A DNA stretch of 64,000 bases from UBA7359 sp963976795. Its GTDB lineage: Bacteria; Pseudomonadota; Gammaproteobacteria; Eutrophobiales; Eutrophobiaceae. Positions 52,634 through 61,402 of the stretch are shown here, piece by piece (within the stretch, counting starts at the first letter, position 1; each line of letters opens with the position of its first letter). The notes under the pieces are model-generated. The model made no database searches. It was not told the DNA's origin and worked only from the letters and a program-made list of their open reading frames with translations. The stretch lies in contig CAXBLT010000003.1 of NCBI GenBank assembly GCA_963976795.1, positions 62,001 to 126,000 on the forward strand. The letters run 5' to 3'. The position numbers were made by a program, and so were the translations under genes.

Positions 52634-55042
52634 TTAAGTATCCAGGTTTTCTACTACCAAGGCGTTTCGTTCAATAAACTCTCTCCGCGGCTCCACCTGA
52701 TCTCCCATTAAGGTAGTAAACACTTCATCAGCGCCTATGACATCCTCTATTTTAACTTGCAACAAACTACGGGTAGAAGAGTCCATTGTCGTTTCCCAAA
52801 GCTGATCGGGGTTCATTTCTCCTAAGCCTTTATATCGCTGAATAGCCAAACCTTGCTCTGCTTCTTTCAATAACCAATCAAAGGCCAGCTTCAAAGTAGT
52901 AATCGCTTGCTTACGCTCTCCACGTTGAATATAGGCGCTTTCATCCAGGTTTATTAGTTGCTCGAGCGCGGAAAGCCTCTTATAATCTTCCGAAGAAAAG
53001 AACTCTGGCGCAAAGATATTGCTCGATTCTAATCCATGAATTGACACAGAAACCTTGGCACCAAAATGATCTTCATTCGCCGGGAATAATTCAAAATTAT
53101 ATTCTGTGACATTTGCATCATCGCTATTTAGCTTAGAGATTAAGTTTTCAAACCATATTTTCACCGCAGGTTCGTCTTCGCAGTCTGATTCCGTTATTAA
53201 AGGCATATAGCGAATCGCATCAACAATCGTTGGGTGATAACGCTTACAAAGCCGATTGTATGCGCGATTCATCATAATATAACAATCAACCATATCTTTG
53301 AGCGCCTGGTTTTCAATTGGCGCCTGAGCCTCCCCGATAAAAAGCTGACTATTTTCTAACGCCAACTCAAGCAAATATGCTTCTCGTTCCGTCTCATCTT
53401 TAAGGTAGCGTTCTTGCTTCCCTTTTTTTATTTTATAAAGAGGCGGTTGCGCTATATAGACATGGCCTCGCTCGATTAACTCAAGCATTTGCCGGTAAAA
53501 AAATGTAAGCAACAAGGTGCGGATATGTGCACCATCAACATCCGCATCCGTCATAATAATAATACGATGATACCTCAGCTTTTCAGGATCAAATTCTTCA
53601 CGACCTATACCACACCCCAAAGCCGTGATAAGCGTACCAACCTCTACAGATGATAGCATTTTATCGAAACGGGCCTTTTCTACGTTCAATATTTTGCCTT
53701 TTAGCGGCAATATCGCCTGATTTTTGCGATCACGTCCTTGTTTAGCTGAGCCACCAGCAGAATCACCCTCCACCAAAAATAGTTCAGATAAAGCGGGATC
53801 CTTCTCTTGGCAATCAGCAAGCTTTCCGGGCAAGCCGGCAACATCGAGCGCCGTCTTTCTTCTTGTTAACTCTCGAGCTTTGCGCGCGGCTTCTCTCGCA
53901 CTCGCAGCCTCAACGACTTTCGCGCTAATGGCTTTTGCTTCAGCAGGCCTTTCTAATAGAAACTCCTGCACTTTTTCCGCTACACAGGTCTCCACCGCAG
54001 ACTTTACTTCGCTTGAGACCAATTTATCCTTGGTTTGGGAAGAAAACTTAGGGTCAGGGAGCTTGATTGATAACACCGCTGTCAAGCCTTCCCTAACATC
54101 TTCCCCTGTAATAGTAACCTTGGCCTTAGCAGCCACCCCTTGCTTGTCCATATACTGGTTAAAGCTTCGCGTTAATGCTGCCCTAAAACCTGAGAGGTGT
54201 GTTCCGCCGTCTTTTTGAGGAATATTATTTGTAAAACAAAATATATTCTCCTGGTAGGAGTCATTCCACTGCATTGCCAACTCAACACTGACGTCTTCTT
54301 TCTCTGCCCCGATATCAATCACCGACTCATGCAATGGCGTTTTATTACGATTCAGATGTTTAACAAAAGCACTGATCCCGCCCTTATACTCGAACATATC
54401 CGTTTTCCCGCTACGCTCATCGAGCAACTCCACGCGGACACCAGAATTAAGAAAAGACAGCTCACGTAGGCGCTTTGCAAGGATGTCGTAATGAAACTCC
54501 AGGAGCTTAAAAATAGCGACGCTTGGTAAGAATGTGATTTCCGTACCCGTTTTATCCGATACTTCACCTTTTTCTAAAGGCGCCACAGGATCGCCATTCT
54601 GATACGTTTGATTATAAACATAGCCGTCGCGAAAAACTTTCAAATCCAGTCTTTCTGAAAGTGCGTTTACAACAGAGACACCAACACCATGCAAACCACC
54701 CGACACTTTATAAGAATTATCATCAAACTTACCACCAGCATGTAAAACAGTCATAATCACTTCTGCCGCAGACCTTCCTTCTTCTTCATGGAGTCCAACC
54801 GGTATTCCGCGGCCATTATCGGTTACTGAGATTGATTCATTTGAATGAATCGTTATTTTTATATGATCACAATGCCCAGCCAAAGCCTCATCAATACTAT
54901 TATCAACCACTTCGAACACCATGTGATGCAGACCGGTACCATCTTCTGTATCACCGATATACATTCCAGGCCGCTTTCTAACGGCCTCTAGGCCTTTTAA
55001 TACTTTAATCTTCGACGAATCGTAACTATTTTCTTCAGACAT
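52634..55042 (-). CDS. gyrB: DNA gyrase subunit B
   Basis: 802 residues, full-length proteobacterial GyrB. GHKL ATPase motifs EVVDNSIDEALAG, DNGRGIPVG and GGLHGVGVSVVNALS; transducer; TOPRIM with LVEGDSAGGSAKQGRDR (about 420) and DADVDGAHIRTLLLTFF; the gammaproteobacterial insert; and the C-terminal QRYKGLGEMNPDQLWETTMD. Introduces negative supercoils with GyrA. Downstream of recF in the dnaA-dnaN-recF-gyrB block. Confidence 0.97.
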   Translation of the reverse strand: MSEENSYDSSKIKVLKGLEAVRKRPGMYIGDTEDGTGLHHMVFEVVDNSIDEALAGHCDHIKITIHSNESISVTDNGRGIPVGLHEEEGRSAAEVIMTVLHAGGKFDDNSYKVSGGLHGVGVSVVNALSERLDLKVFRDGYVYNQTYQNGDPVAPLEKGEVSDKTGTEITFLPSVAIFKLLEFHYDILAKRLRELSFLNSGVRVELLDERSGKTDMFEYKGGISAFVKHLNRNKTPLHESVIDIGAEKEDVSVELAMQWNDSYQENIFCFTNNIPQKDGGTHLSGFRAALTRSFNQYMDKQGVAAKAKVTITGEDVREGLTAVLSIKLPDPKFSSQTKDKLVSSEVKSAVETCVAEKVQEFLLERPAEAKAISAKVVEAASAREAARKARELTRRKTALDVAGLPGKLADCQEKDPALSELFLVEGDSAGGSAKQGRDRKNQAILPLKGKILNVEKARFDKMLSSVEVGTLITALGCGIGREEFDPEKLRYHRIIIMTDADVDGAHIRTLLLTFFYRQMLELIERGHVYIAQPPLYKIKKGKQERYLKDETEREAYLLELALENSQLFIGEAQAPIENQALKDMVDCYIMMNRAYNRLCKRYHPTIVDAIRYMPLITESDCEDEPAVKIWFENLISKLNSDDANVTEYNFELFPANEDHFGAKVSVSIHGLESSNIFAPEFFSSEDYKRLSALEQLINLDESAYIQRGERKQAITTLKLAFDWLLKEAEQGLAIQRYKGLGEMNPDQLWETTMDSSTRSLLQVKIEDVIGADEVFTTLMGDQVEPRREFIERNALVVENLDT

Positions 55043-55067
55043 AACTCTCTCTCATTAACAATCAGGG

Positions 55068-56153
55068 TTATTCTACCATTTTCTGTATCTTTCCGTGTTT
55101 CACGTGAAACATACTATTAAACTCGTTTTTTTGATCGGCCCACTCCGGCCGAACCAACGAAGAAACAAAGGTCTGAGTATTATTAGCCAGTAATAAACTC
55201 AACATTTTCCTGGAAGAATCCTGATCCAACTCAGCATCAAGGTCATCTACCAGCACCATAGCAGCCTTTTCCAACTCTTTTAATTTATCTACTTGAGAAG
55301 AAACAAGGGCAGCACTAAAGAGTTTCGTTTGTCCTCGTGACAAGTGTTTCGCGACATTATAATCTTCATAGCTAAACGAAATATCAGATCGGTGAGGCCC
55401 TAAATTCGTATAACCTCTTCTTTCGTCTTCATTTCTATTAATTGCCAACAAATCGGGCAGGGCTTGTGCTTCATAACTTTCATTTAAATAATTAATCTTC
55501 ACAGCTCCCGTCAACACCTGTGGAGCATGCTTTTTATTTAATAGATTATTTAAATCAGAAAGGTACCGCTCCCTCATAATATCAATCTTTATAGCTTCTT
55601 CACCCATCAACCTCTCCCAGCCAATTATTTCTGCTGGGTTTGTCCGCCGATCTGACTTAAGAAGTGCGTTTCTATGGCGCAAAGCCCTATGATAATTCTT
55701 CCAAACAACCATGTATTTTTGTTCCACGTGAAACAAAGACCAGTCTAACCAATGCCTTCTGTCTTTTGGAGTCCCTGTAAATAAAATATGGTGGTCGGGG
55801 GTTAATATGTATACGGGTAATAGTTTTGCTTGTTCGGACGCGGTTTGTATTGGCTCTCCATCAAACTTTATCTTGGTAACACCGTGGCCTTTTTCTATTC
55901 CGACCGAGAATGCATTCCCTTTGTTTACTCCTCTAGCATAAACCCCTAATTTTTTATCTCCACGGGTAATAACATCATTTATCCGCTTGCTTCTAAATGA
56001 CTTTATCCTAGATAACAGATAGATACTCTCAAGAACAGATGTTTTTCCACTTGCATTAGGACCATAAAAGAAATTAAGTTTTTGGCTTGGTTCTATACTA
56101 AATTCACCGAGGTTGCGAATTGAGCAGGCATTAAGCTGTTCAATATAAAGCAT
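55068..56153 (-). CDS. recF: DNA replication and repair protein RecF
   Basis: 361 residues, SMC-like ATPase. Walker A FFYGPNASGKTSVLE (about 28-42), signature LSRGQTKLFSAAL, Walker B MVLVDDLDAELD. It loads RecA at gapped DNA with RecOR. Three bases from dnaN upstream and 25 from gyrB downstream. Confidence 0.96.
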   Translation of the reverse strand: MLYIEQLNACSIRNLGEFSIEPSQKLNFFYGPNASGKTSVLESIYLLSRIKSFRSKRINDVITRGDKKLGVYARGVNKGNAFSVGIEKGHGVTKIKFDGEPIQTASEQAKLLPVYILTPDHHILFTGTPKDRRHWLDWSLFHVEQKYMVVWKNYHRALRHRNALLKSDRRTNPAEIIGWERLMGEEAIKIDIMRERYLSDLNNLLNKKHAPQVLTGAVKINYLNESYEAQALPDLLAINRNEDERRGYTNLGPHRSDISFSYEDYNVAKHLSRGQTKLFSAALVSSQVDKLKELEKAAMVLVDDLDAELDQDSSRKMLSLLLANNTQTFVSSLVRPEWADQKNEFNSMFHVKHGKIQKMVE

Positions 56154-56156
56154 TTT

Positions 56157-57257
56157 TTAGAGTCGCATCGGCATCACAACATATTGGCAGTTTGAATCAT
56201 CTTCTGGTAGTAACAAGCAACTACTGTTTGGATCGAGAACGCTTAATCTTACCTTTTCACTTTTTATAATTGATAATGTGTCTAATAAATAAGAAACATT
56301 GAAACCGATCTCTATTTCTGTGCCAGTGTAATCTACTTCTAGCTCTTCTTCTGCCTCTTCTTGCTCTGGATTGTGTGCCAGCGCTCGCAAGCTATTTGAA
56401 TCAAAGACTATGCGAACCCCACGATACTTTTCATTTGATAAAATAGAGGCCCGGGTAAGACTGTTTCTTAGTTCTTCTCTGTCTGCTAAAACAGGAGTTT
56501 CACTTAATTCAGGAATTACTCTTTGATAGTCGGGAAAGCGACCGTCTATTAATTTACTAGTAAAACATGAGTTCTCGTTTTTTACTCTTATATGATTTGT
56601 GCTTATTTGAATTTCTATTTCGCTGTTATCATTTTGGAGGAGGCGGGTTAATTCTGTAATGCCTTTTCTTGGCACAATTATTTGTATCGGTTTATCTGTT
56701 TCTACCTGTATATCTGACTCGTCTAAAGCCAACCTGTGGCCGTCAGTTGCAACGGCTCTAATTTTATTGCTAGATATTTCCAAGAGGAGTCCGTTTAAGT
56801 AATAACGAACATCTTGCTGGGCCATCGCAAATTGCGTGTTTTCAAGCAGGCTTTCGAGTTTCTTTTGTTTTATATTAAAGCTAACTGCATTTTCGGTGAT
56901 ATCGATAACGGGATATTCCTGGGCGGGCAATGACGCTAATGTGAAGCGGCTTTTACCTGATTTTATAAGTACCCGATCATTTTTCACTTCAAATAAAAGT
57001 TCTGCTTCTTGTGGTAATGCTCGACAGATATCCAATAGCTTTCTGGCAGGTAATGTTAATTCTCCTGTTTGTTCTAATTGAACGTCCACTGTAACGATAA
57101 GTTCTACTTCCATATCTGTTGCTGTGATTGTTAATGAACCATCTTCTATGTTCAGCAATAAGTTTGAAAGGATAGGTAAAGTTTGACGACGATCTATGAC
57201 CCCGCCGACTGTTTGTAATACAGGCAGTAGCACATCTCTATTTATATTAAATTTCAT
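56157..57257 (-). CDS. dnaN: DNA polymerase III beta clamp
   Basis: 366 residues, the same length as in E. coli, with the three clamp domains. Recognisable parts are MKFNINRDVLLPVLQTVGGV, LPARKLLDICRALP, ATDGHRLA and the C-terminal hydrophobic-pocket end CQYVVMPMRL. The AGG before a run of TA precedes the ATG at 57257. Ring clamp holding polymerases on DNA. Confidence 0.97.
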   Translation of the reverse strand: MKFNINRDVLLPVLQTVGGVIDRRQTLPILSNLLLNIEDGSLTITATDMEVELIVTVDVQLEQTGELTLPARKLLDICRALPQEAELLFEVKNDRVLIKSGKSRFTLASLPAQEYPVIDITENAVSFNIKQKKLESLLENTQFAMAQQDVRYYLNGLLLEISSNKIRAVATDGHRLALDESDIQVETDKPIQIIVPRKGITELTRLLQNDNSEIEIQISTNHIRVKNENSCFTSKLIDGRFPDYQRVIPELSETPVLADREELRNSLTRASILSNEKYRGVRIVFDSNSLRALAHNPEQEEAEEELEVDYTGTEIEIGFNVSYLLDTLSIIKSEKVRLSVLDPNSSCLLLPEDDSNCQYVVMPMRL

Positions 57258-57445
57258 ATATATACCTATTATTATTACTACTAGTGAATTTAAATCGTGT
57301 TAGTAACTTTAATTATCTAATAAAATCAATGGTTTATATTTTTTTAACTAGCTTTTGTCTTTGTGGATAAACCATTTTTTGTTGTTGATGATATGTTGAT
57401 TATTTTGAAAATATATTTCTTTATCAACTTATCCACAACCTGTTT
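57258..57445. other. dnaA-dnaN gap with DnaA boxes (possible origin component)
   Basis: A very AT-rich 188-base gap. Perfect DnaA boxes TTATCCACA lie at 57429-57437 (plus) and 57362-57370 (minus, TGTGGATAA); a weaker TTATCAACT is at 57421-57429. Near the dnaN start, minus-strand TAGTAGTAATAATAATAG (57267-57284) resembles a DnaA-trio run, though about 75 bases from the nearest box. It may regulate dnaN, form part of oriC, or both. Confidence 0.6.
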
Positions 57446-58804
57446 TCAGTTTGTTAAAGTATTTGTTAAGTTTACGTAGTCTTCTTCTATTCTATGTTCT
57501 GTTTTTCTTAGTTCTTGTATTTTTCTGCAAGCGTGTAACACGGTTGTGTGGTCACGGCCCCCAAAGGCATCGCCAATTTCAGGTAGACTATGGTTGGTTA
57601 GTTCTTTTGAGATTGCCATGGCAACCTGCCTGGGTCTGGCAATTGATCTATTGCGACGCTTTGATAATAAATCAGCCACCCTTATTTTGTAGTATTCGGC
57701 CGTTGTTTTTTGGATGTTTTCCATTGTCACTTGTTTGTCTTGAATGATTAGTAAATCTCTTAAGGAAGACTGAGTGAATTCTAGTGTGACGGGTTTTCCG
57801 GTCAGGTTAGAGTTTGCTATTACACGATTTAGCGCTCCTTCCAGCTCGCGAACATTTGATCGAAAACGTTTTGCGATAAAAAACGACACTTCATCAGGAA
57901 TTTCTTTTTGTACTAGTAAAGCTTTTTTACGAATAATGGCAACCCGTGTTTCAAGCTCCGGTGGCTCTATTGCCACAGTAAGCCCCCATCCAAAACGAGA
58001 CTTTAGGCGTTCTTCTAACCCGTTTACCTCTTTTGGGTAGCGGTCACATGTCAAGACAATTTGATGCTGGCCTTCAAGTAAGGCATTAAAAGTATGGAAG
58101 AACTCTTCTTGGGAGCGTTCTTTTTTGGCAAAAAACTGGATATCATCAATTAGCAAGGCATCTAAAGAGCGGTAATGTCGTTTAAATTCGTTGATGGCGT
58201 TATGTTGTAATGCTCTTACCATATCAGCAACAAATCTTTCAGAGTGTAGATAAGCAATGTTAGCGCTCGGTTTTTGCTCCAGGATAGCAGCTCCAACAGC
58301 GTGCATTAGGTGTGTTTTGCCAAGCCCTACCCCGCCGTAAATAAATAAAGGGTTATAAGCATTTCCCGGGTTCTCGGAAACCTGAATCGAGGCCGCTCTT
58401 GCTAGTTGATTTGATTTACCTTCGACAAAGTTATTAAAAGTAAACTGGGTATTTAGATTGCTAGAGTGTTTAACCGGTTTTGTTTGTGGTTTATCAATAA
58501 AAGGATCTGTGGTTGTTGTGTCTGGCTTTTTGTTTTTTAGTCGTGTCTCGTTGTTATTACGACTGCCAATCTCAAGTTTTAATGAGATGCGTTCGGCGTT
58601 TTGCTGTTCTCCGGACAAAAGTTCTTCTATTCGAGTTAGGTAGCGCTCACTTATCCAGTCGAGCACAAACCTATTAGGCGCGAGCAAATGTACGGCATTG
58701 TTGCTTTCAATAGCGTGCAATGGCCGTATCCAGGTATTAAATTGTTGTGGTGATAACTCACCTTCAAGCCGCTCCAGGCAACGTTTCCATGGGGAAATAC
58801 CCAC
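57446..58804 (-). CDS. dnaA: chromosomal replication initiator DnaA
   Basis: Start set at the GTG at 58804 (452 residues), with GAGGG eight bases upstream; the product then begins VGISPWKRCLERLEGEL like other DnaA proteins. The longer frame upstream is not conserved in wording. Domain I to about 80, linker to about 118, AAA+ domain with Walker A GGVGLGKTHL (157-166) and Walker B LLIDDIQFF, and C-terminal helix-turn-helix with GGRDHTTVLHACRKI. Binds DnaA boxes and opens oriC. First gene of the minus-strand block; a DnaA box upstream suggests autoregulation. Confidence 0.96.
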   Translation of the reverse strand: MGISPWKRCLERLEGELSPQQFNTWIRPLHAIESNNAVHLLAPNRFVLDWISERYLTRIEELLSGEQQNAERISLKLEIGSRNNNETRLKNKKPDTTTTDPFIDKPQTKPVKHSSNLNTQFTFNNFVEGKSNQLARAASIQVSENPGNAYNPLFIYGGVGLGKTHLMHAVGAAILEQKPSANIAYLHSERFVADMVRALQHNAINEFKRHYRSLDALLIDDIQFFAKKERSQEEFFHTFNALLEGQHQIVLTCDRYPKEVNGLEERLKSRFGWGLTVAIEPPELETRVAIIRKKALLVQKEIPDEVSFFIAKRFRSNVRELEGALNRVIANSNLTGKPVTLEFTQSSLRDLLIIQDKQVTMENIQKTTAEYYKIRVADLLSKRRNRSIARPRQVAMAISKELTNHSLPEIGDAFGGRDHTTVLHACRKIQELRKTEHRIEEDYVNLTNTLTN

Positions 58805-58988
58805 TAATAAACCCTCGATGAATTTCTGATAATGAAGAGAAGATGGAAGTGTATACCTGATTAAAATAGTTATCCACAATAACAAAATTATGATGTTTTA
58901 AAGGTTGTAATTGACTTATTTATAGTTGTAACAGTAACATATGCGCCCTTTTAAATAGCGCCACAATGTAATCCAAAGGCATGAGTAT
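58805..58988. promoter_or_regulatory. Divergent dnaA/rpmH region with a DnaA box (candidate oriC side)
   Basis: 184 bases between dnaA and rpmH where gene direction switches. A perfect DnaA box TTATCCACA is at 58870-58878, in AT-rich DNA. Pseudomonas places oriC in this gap, but that origin is longer with several boxes; here only one perfect box is seen. So the region is at least the divergent promoter, and perhaps one arm of the origin together with the dnaA-dnaN gap. Confidence 0.6.
58911..58940 (+). promoter_or_regulatory. Candidate sigma70 promoter for rpmH
   Basis: TTGACT (58911-58916), 18 bases, TAACAT (58935-58940), about 49 bases before the rpmH ATG. The -35 matches 5 of 6 and the -10 matches 4 of 6 consensus bases. 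Confidence 0.5.
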
Positions 58989-59123
58989 ATGAAACGAACG
59001 TTCCAACCAAGTAAAATAAAGCGAAAAAGAAACCATGGCTTTCGTGCACGCATGCAAAGTCGTTCGGGAAGATTGATCATCAAAGCGCGACGAAGCAAAG
59101 GCAGAAAAAGGCTTTCAGCTTAG
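58989..59123 (+). CDS. rpmH: 50S ribosomal protein L34
   Basis: 44 residues, MKRTFQPSKIKRKRNHGFRA to SKGRKRLSA, the typical very basic L34. Standard gene after dnaA, reading away from it. The rnpA start follows three bases later. Confidence 0.96.
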   Translation: MKRTFQPSKIKRKRNHGFRARMQSRSGRLIIKARRSKGRKRLSA

Positions 59124-59126
59124 TTT

Positions 59127-59483
59127 TTGTGTAGAGTGTCTTCTTTTGAGGGTCGTTTTCGAGCTTGCAGCAGATTAAAGCGTCCAGAAGAATTCAAGCT
59201 AGTGTTTTCTTCCAGGCAGCGTTCCAGTGATAAATCATTCTTGTTTCTGGCCAGACAAAACAGCCTTAATAAAGCGCGTTTAGGTTTGGCTGTACCCAAG
59301 AAACACATATCTAGGTCTGTTGATCGAAATAAATTAAAACGAATCATTAGAGAAAGTTTTCGATTAAGGCAAAAGCAGCTGAAAGGAAAGGATATTGTGG
59401 TTGTGGTTAAAGGCACAGTAAATTGTAAGAGTAAGTCGATCGAGACCGGGCTGATTAAGCATTGGGAAAAAATGAGTACGTGA
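59127..59483 (+). CDS. rnpA: ribonuclease P protein component
   Basis: 118 residues if read from the TTG at 59127; a GTG at 59136 is an equally possible start and neither has a clear ribosome site. RLGLAVPKKH and the RNA-binding signature RNKLKRIIRESFRLRQ identify it. Protein cofactor of RNase P for tRNA 5' maturation. Its TGA overlaps the GTG of yidD. Confidence 0.93.
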   Translation: MCRVSSFEGRFRACSRLKRPEEFKLVFSSRQRSSDKSFLFLARQNSLNKARLGLAVPKKHISRSVDRNKLKRIIRESFRLRQKQLKGKDIVVVVKGTVNCKSKSIETGLIKHWEKMST

Positions 59484-59707
59484 AACAGGTTTTAATAAAG
59501 CTTGTTACTATTTATCAGCGATATATTAGTCCGTATAACGCTCCTTGTTGCAGGTTTTACCCGACTTGTTCGGAATATGTGGTTAATGCTCTTACCGAAC
59601 ATGGCACTTTAAATGGTCTGGCTCTAGGTGTTCGCCGAGTTTGTCGCTGCCACCCTTTTCACAAAGCTGGTTTTGATCCTGTGCCGCTAAAAAATAGTGA
59701 AGAATAA
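59480..59707 (+). CDS. yidD: membrane protein insertion efficiency factor YidD
   Basis: 75 residues from the GTG at 59480, which overlaps the rnpA stop. YQRYISPYNAPCCRFYPTCSEYVVNAL and GVRRVCRCHPFHKAGFDPVP are the family signature with its conserved cysteines. A longer frame from a TTG inside rnpA is less likely. Assists YidC-dependent membrane insertion. Confidence 0.94.
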   Translation: MKQVLIKLVTIYQRYISPYNAPCCRFYPTCSEYVVNALTEHGTLNGLALGVRRVCRCHPFHKAGFDPVPLKNSEE

Positions 59708-59710
59708 CTA

Positions 59711-61381
59711 ATGGAAACGACACGCTTTATTTTATTAATCGCGCTGGGTTTAGTGCTCACCATGATTTGGCAGTCTTGGCATGAAGATTACGGGAGTTTG
59801 CCTGTTCAGTCGGAGGCAATAAGCCAACAACAGTCTATAACGACTTCTGTAGAGGCAGGGATAGCAGACTTGCCTGTGGTACCTATGCCGTCAGGCTCGA
59901 AAAACGAGGTCTCCCCTTCGCTTGCGAATGATAGAGGCGCTCGGGCGGCGCTCGATGGCGAGGTCGTTCACGTAAAAACAGATCTTTTGGAACTGGAGAT
60001 AAACACGCGCGGCGGTACAATTCAACATTTGGAATTATCAAATTACCCCATCTCTAAAAAGCAACAAAATGAAAAGGTTGTCTTGTTAGATAATGATAAT
60101 GAACATTTTTATATAGTCCAGGGAGGTCTGCTGAGCAAAGGAGATGTTGCCAATCATAAAACGGTCTATACAGCTCAAAACAACAATTATACCTTGGGTC
60201 GCAGTGACAGCGTCTCCGTACCCCTTTACTGGGAATCTGAAAATGGTCTAAAAGTTATAAAAACATTTACTTTTTACAAGGGCCAATATGTCGCTGAGAT
60301 AAACTACGAAATTCAAAACGGAACAGGCGCTGACTGGGTCGGGAGCCTTTATGCTCAGATAAATCGTACAGAACCAAAAGAAAAGGGCTCCCGTTTTATC
60401 TATACCTATACTGGCGCGGTTATCTCTTCTCCTGAAAAGCGTTATGAAAAAATAGATTTTGGCGATATTGAAGACGACAAGTTATCTATAGATAGTAAAA
60501 ATGGCTGGGTTGCAATGCTCCAGCATTATTTTATTACCGCACTAATTCCTGGCTCAAAAGAAGATCAATATCATTACTATACCCTTAACCCGGAAAATAG
60601 TAGCTATGTGATCGGCGGAATAAGCCCTTCTAAAACCATAGGCATTAATGATGTTGAAAGCTTGAGTCATAAAGCCTTCTTTGGGCCTAAGCTCCAAAAA
60701 GAACTAGAGCAGGTAGCAGAAGGACTAAACTTGACTGTTGATTACGGGATTTTTTGGTTTCTCGCAAAACCGCTCTATTGGGTTTTAGACCATATACATT
60801 CAGTCACAAATAATTGGGGCTGGGCGATTATTCTGGTCACGCTTTTTCTTAAGATATGTTTTTATAGGCTGTCGGCCGCAGGATATCGTTCTATGGCTAA
60901 CATGCGTAAAGTTCAACCGCGCTTGTTATCAATTAGAGAAAGATATAAAGATGATAGAGCAAGGCTTAATCAAGCCATGATGGATATCTACAAGGAAGAG
61001 AAGATTAACCCTCTGGGGGGGTGTTTTCCGATTCTAATTCAAATCCCGGTGTTTATTTCTTTGTACTGGGTTTTATTAGAAAGTGTTGAATTAAGGCAGG
61101 CAGATTTTATTTTATGGATTCACGATCTTTCAATTCCGGATCCGTATTTTGTGCTGCCGTTGTTGATGGGCGTAACTATGTTCATTCAACAAAAATTAAA
61201 CCCTGCTCCCATGGATCCGGTTCAGGCCAAGGTTATGTCTGTGTTGCCGGTAGTCTTCACGGTTTTCTTTGCTTTCTTTCCATCTGGTTTGGTTTTGTAT
61301 TGGGTCGTAAATAATACGCTTTCCATAGCGCAGCAATGGATGATCACCCGAAACATTGAGAACGCAGCTTCTAATAAATAA
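59711..61381 (+). CDS. yidC: membrane protein insertase YidC
   Basis: 556 residues, Gram-negative long form: first TM helix (about 6-22), a large periplasmic domain (to about 345), then five TM helices beginning FWFLAKPLYWVLDHIHSVTNNWGWAIILVTL, with the cytoplasmic hairpin QPRLLSIRERYKDD and NPLGGCFPILIQIPVFISLYWVLLESVELR. Inserts inner-membrane proteins alone or with Sec. Four bases after yidD. Confidence 0.96.
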   Translation: METTRFILLIALGLVLTMIWQSWHEDYGSLPVQSEAISQQQSITTSVEAGIADLPVVPMPSGSKNEVSPSLANDRGARAALDGEVVHVKTDLLELEINTRGGTIQHLELSNYPISKKQQNEKVVLLDNDNEHFYIVQGGLLSKGDVANHKTVYTAQNNNYTLGRSDSVSVPLYWESENGLKVIKTFTFYKGQYVAEINYEIQNGTGADWVGSLYAQINRTEPKEKGSRFIYTYTGAVISSPEKRYEKIDFGDIEDDKLSIDSKNGWVAMLQHYFITALIPGSKEDQYHYYTLNPENSSYVIGGISPSKTIGINDVESLSHKAFFGPKLQKELEQVAEGLNLTVDYGIFWFLAKPLYWVLDHIHSVTNNWGWAIILVTLFLKICFYRLSAAGYRSMANMRKVQPRLLSIRERYKDDRARLNQAMMDIYKEEKINPLGGCFPILIQIPVFISLYWVLLESVELRQADFILWIHDLSIPDPYFVLPLLMGVTMFIQQKLNPAPMDPVQAKVMSVLPVVFTVFFAFFPSGLVLYWVVNNTLSIAQQWMITRNIENAASNK

Positions 61382-61402
61382 AGTGGTCGAGCGGTTTACG
61401 CG

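Noticed and set aside
53724..54218. 164-codon plus-strand frame opposite gyrB
   Set aside because: Antisense to the conserved ATPase/TOPRIM coding sequence, with Ser/Ala-rich shadow composition and no ribosome site.
58805..58885. A 27-residue N-terminal extension of DnaA
   Set aside because: The family begins at about the GTG at 58804, which also has a ribosome site; the extension would occupy the promoter region.
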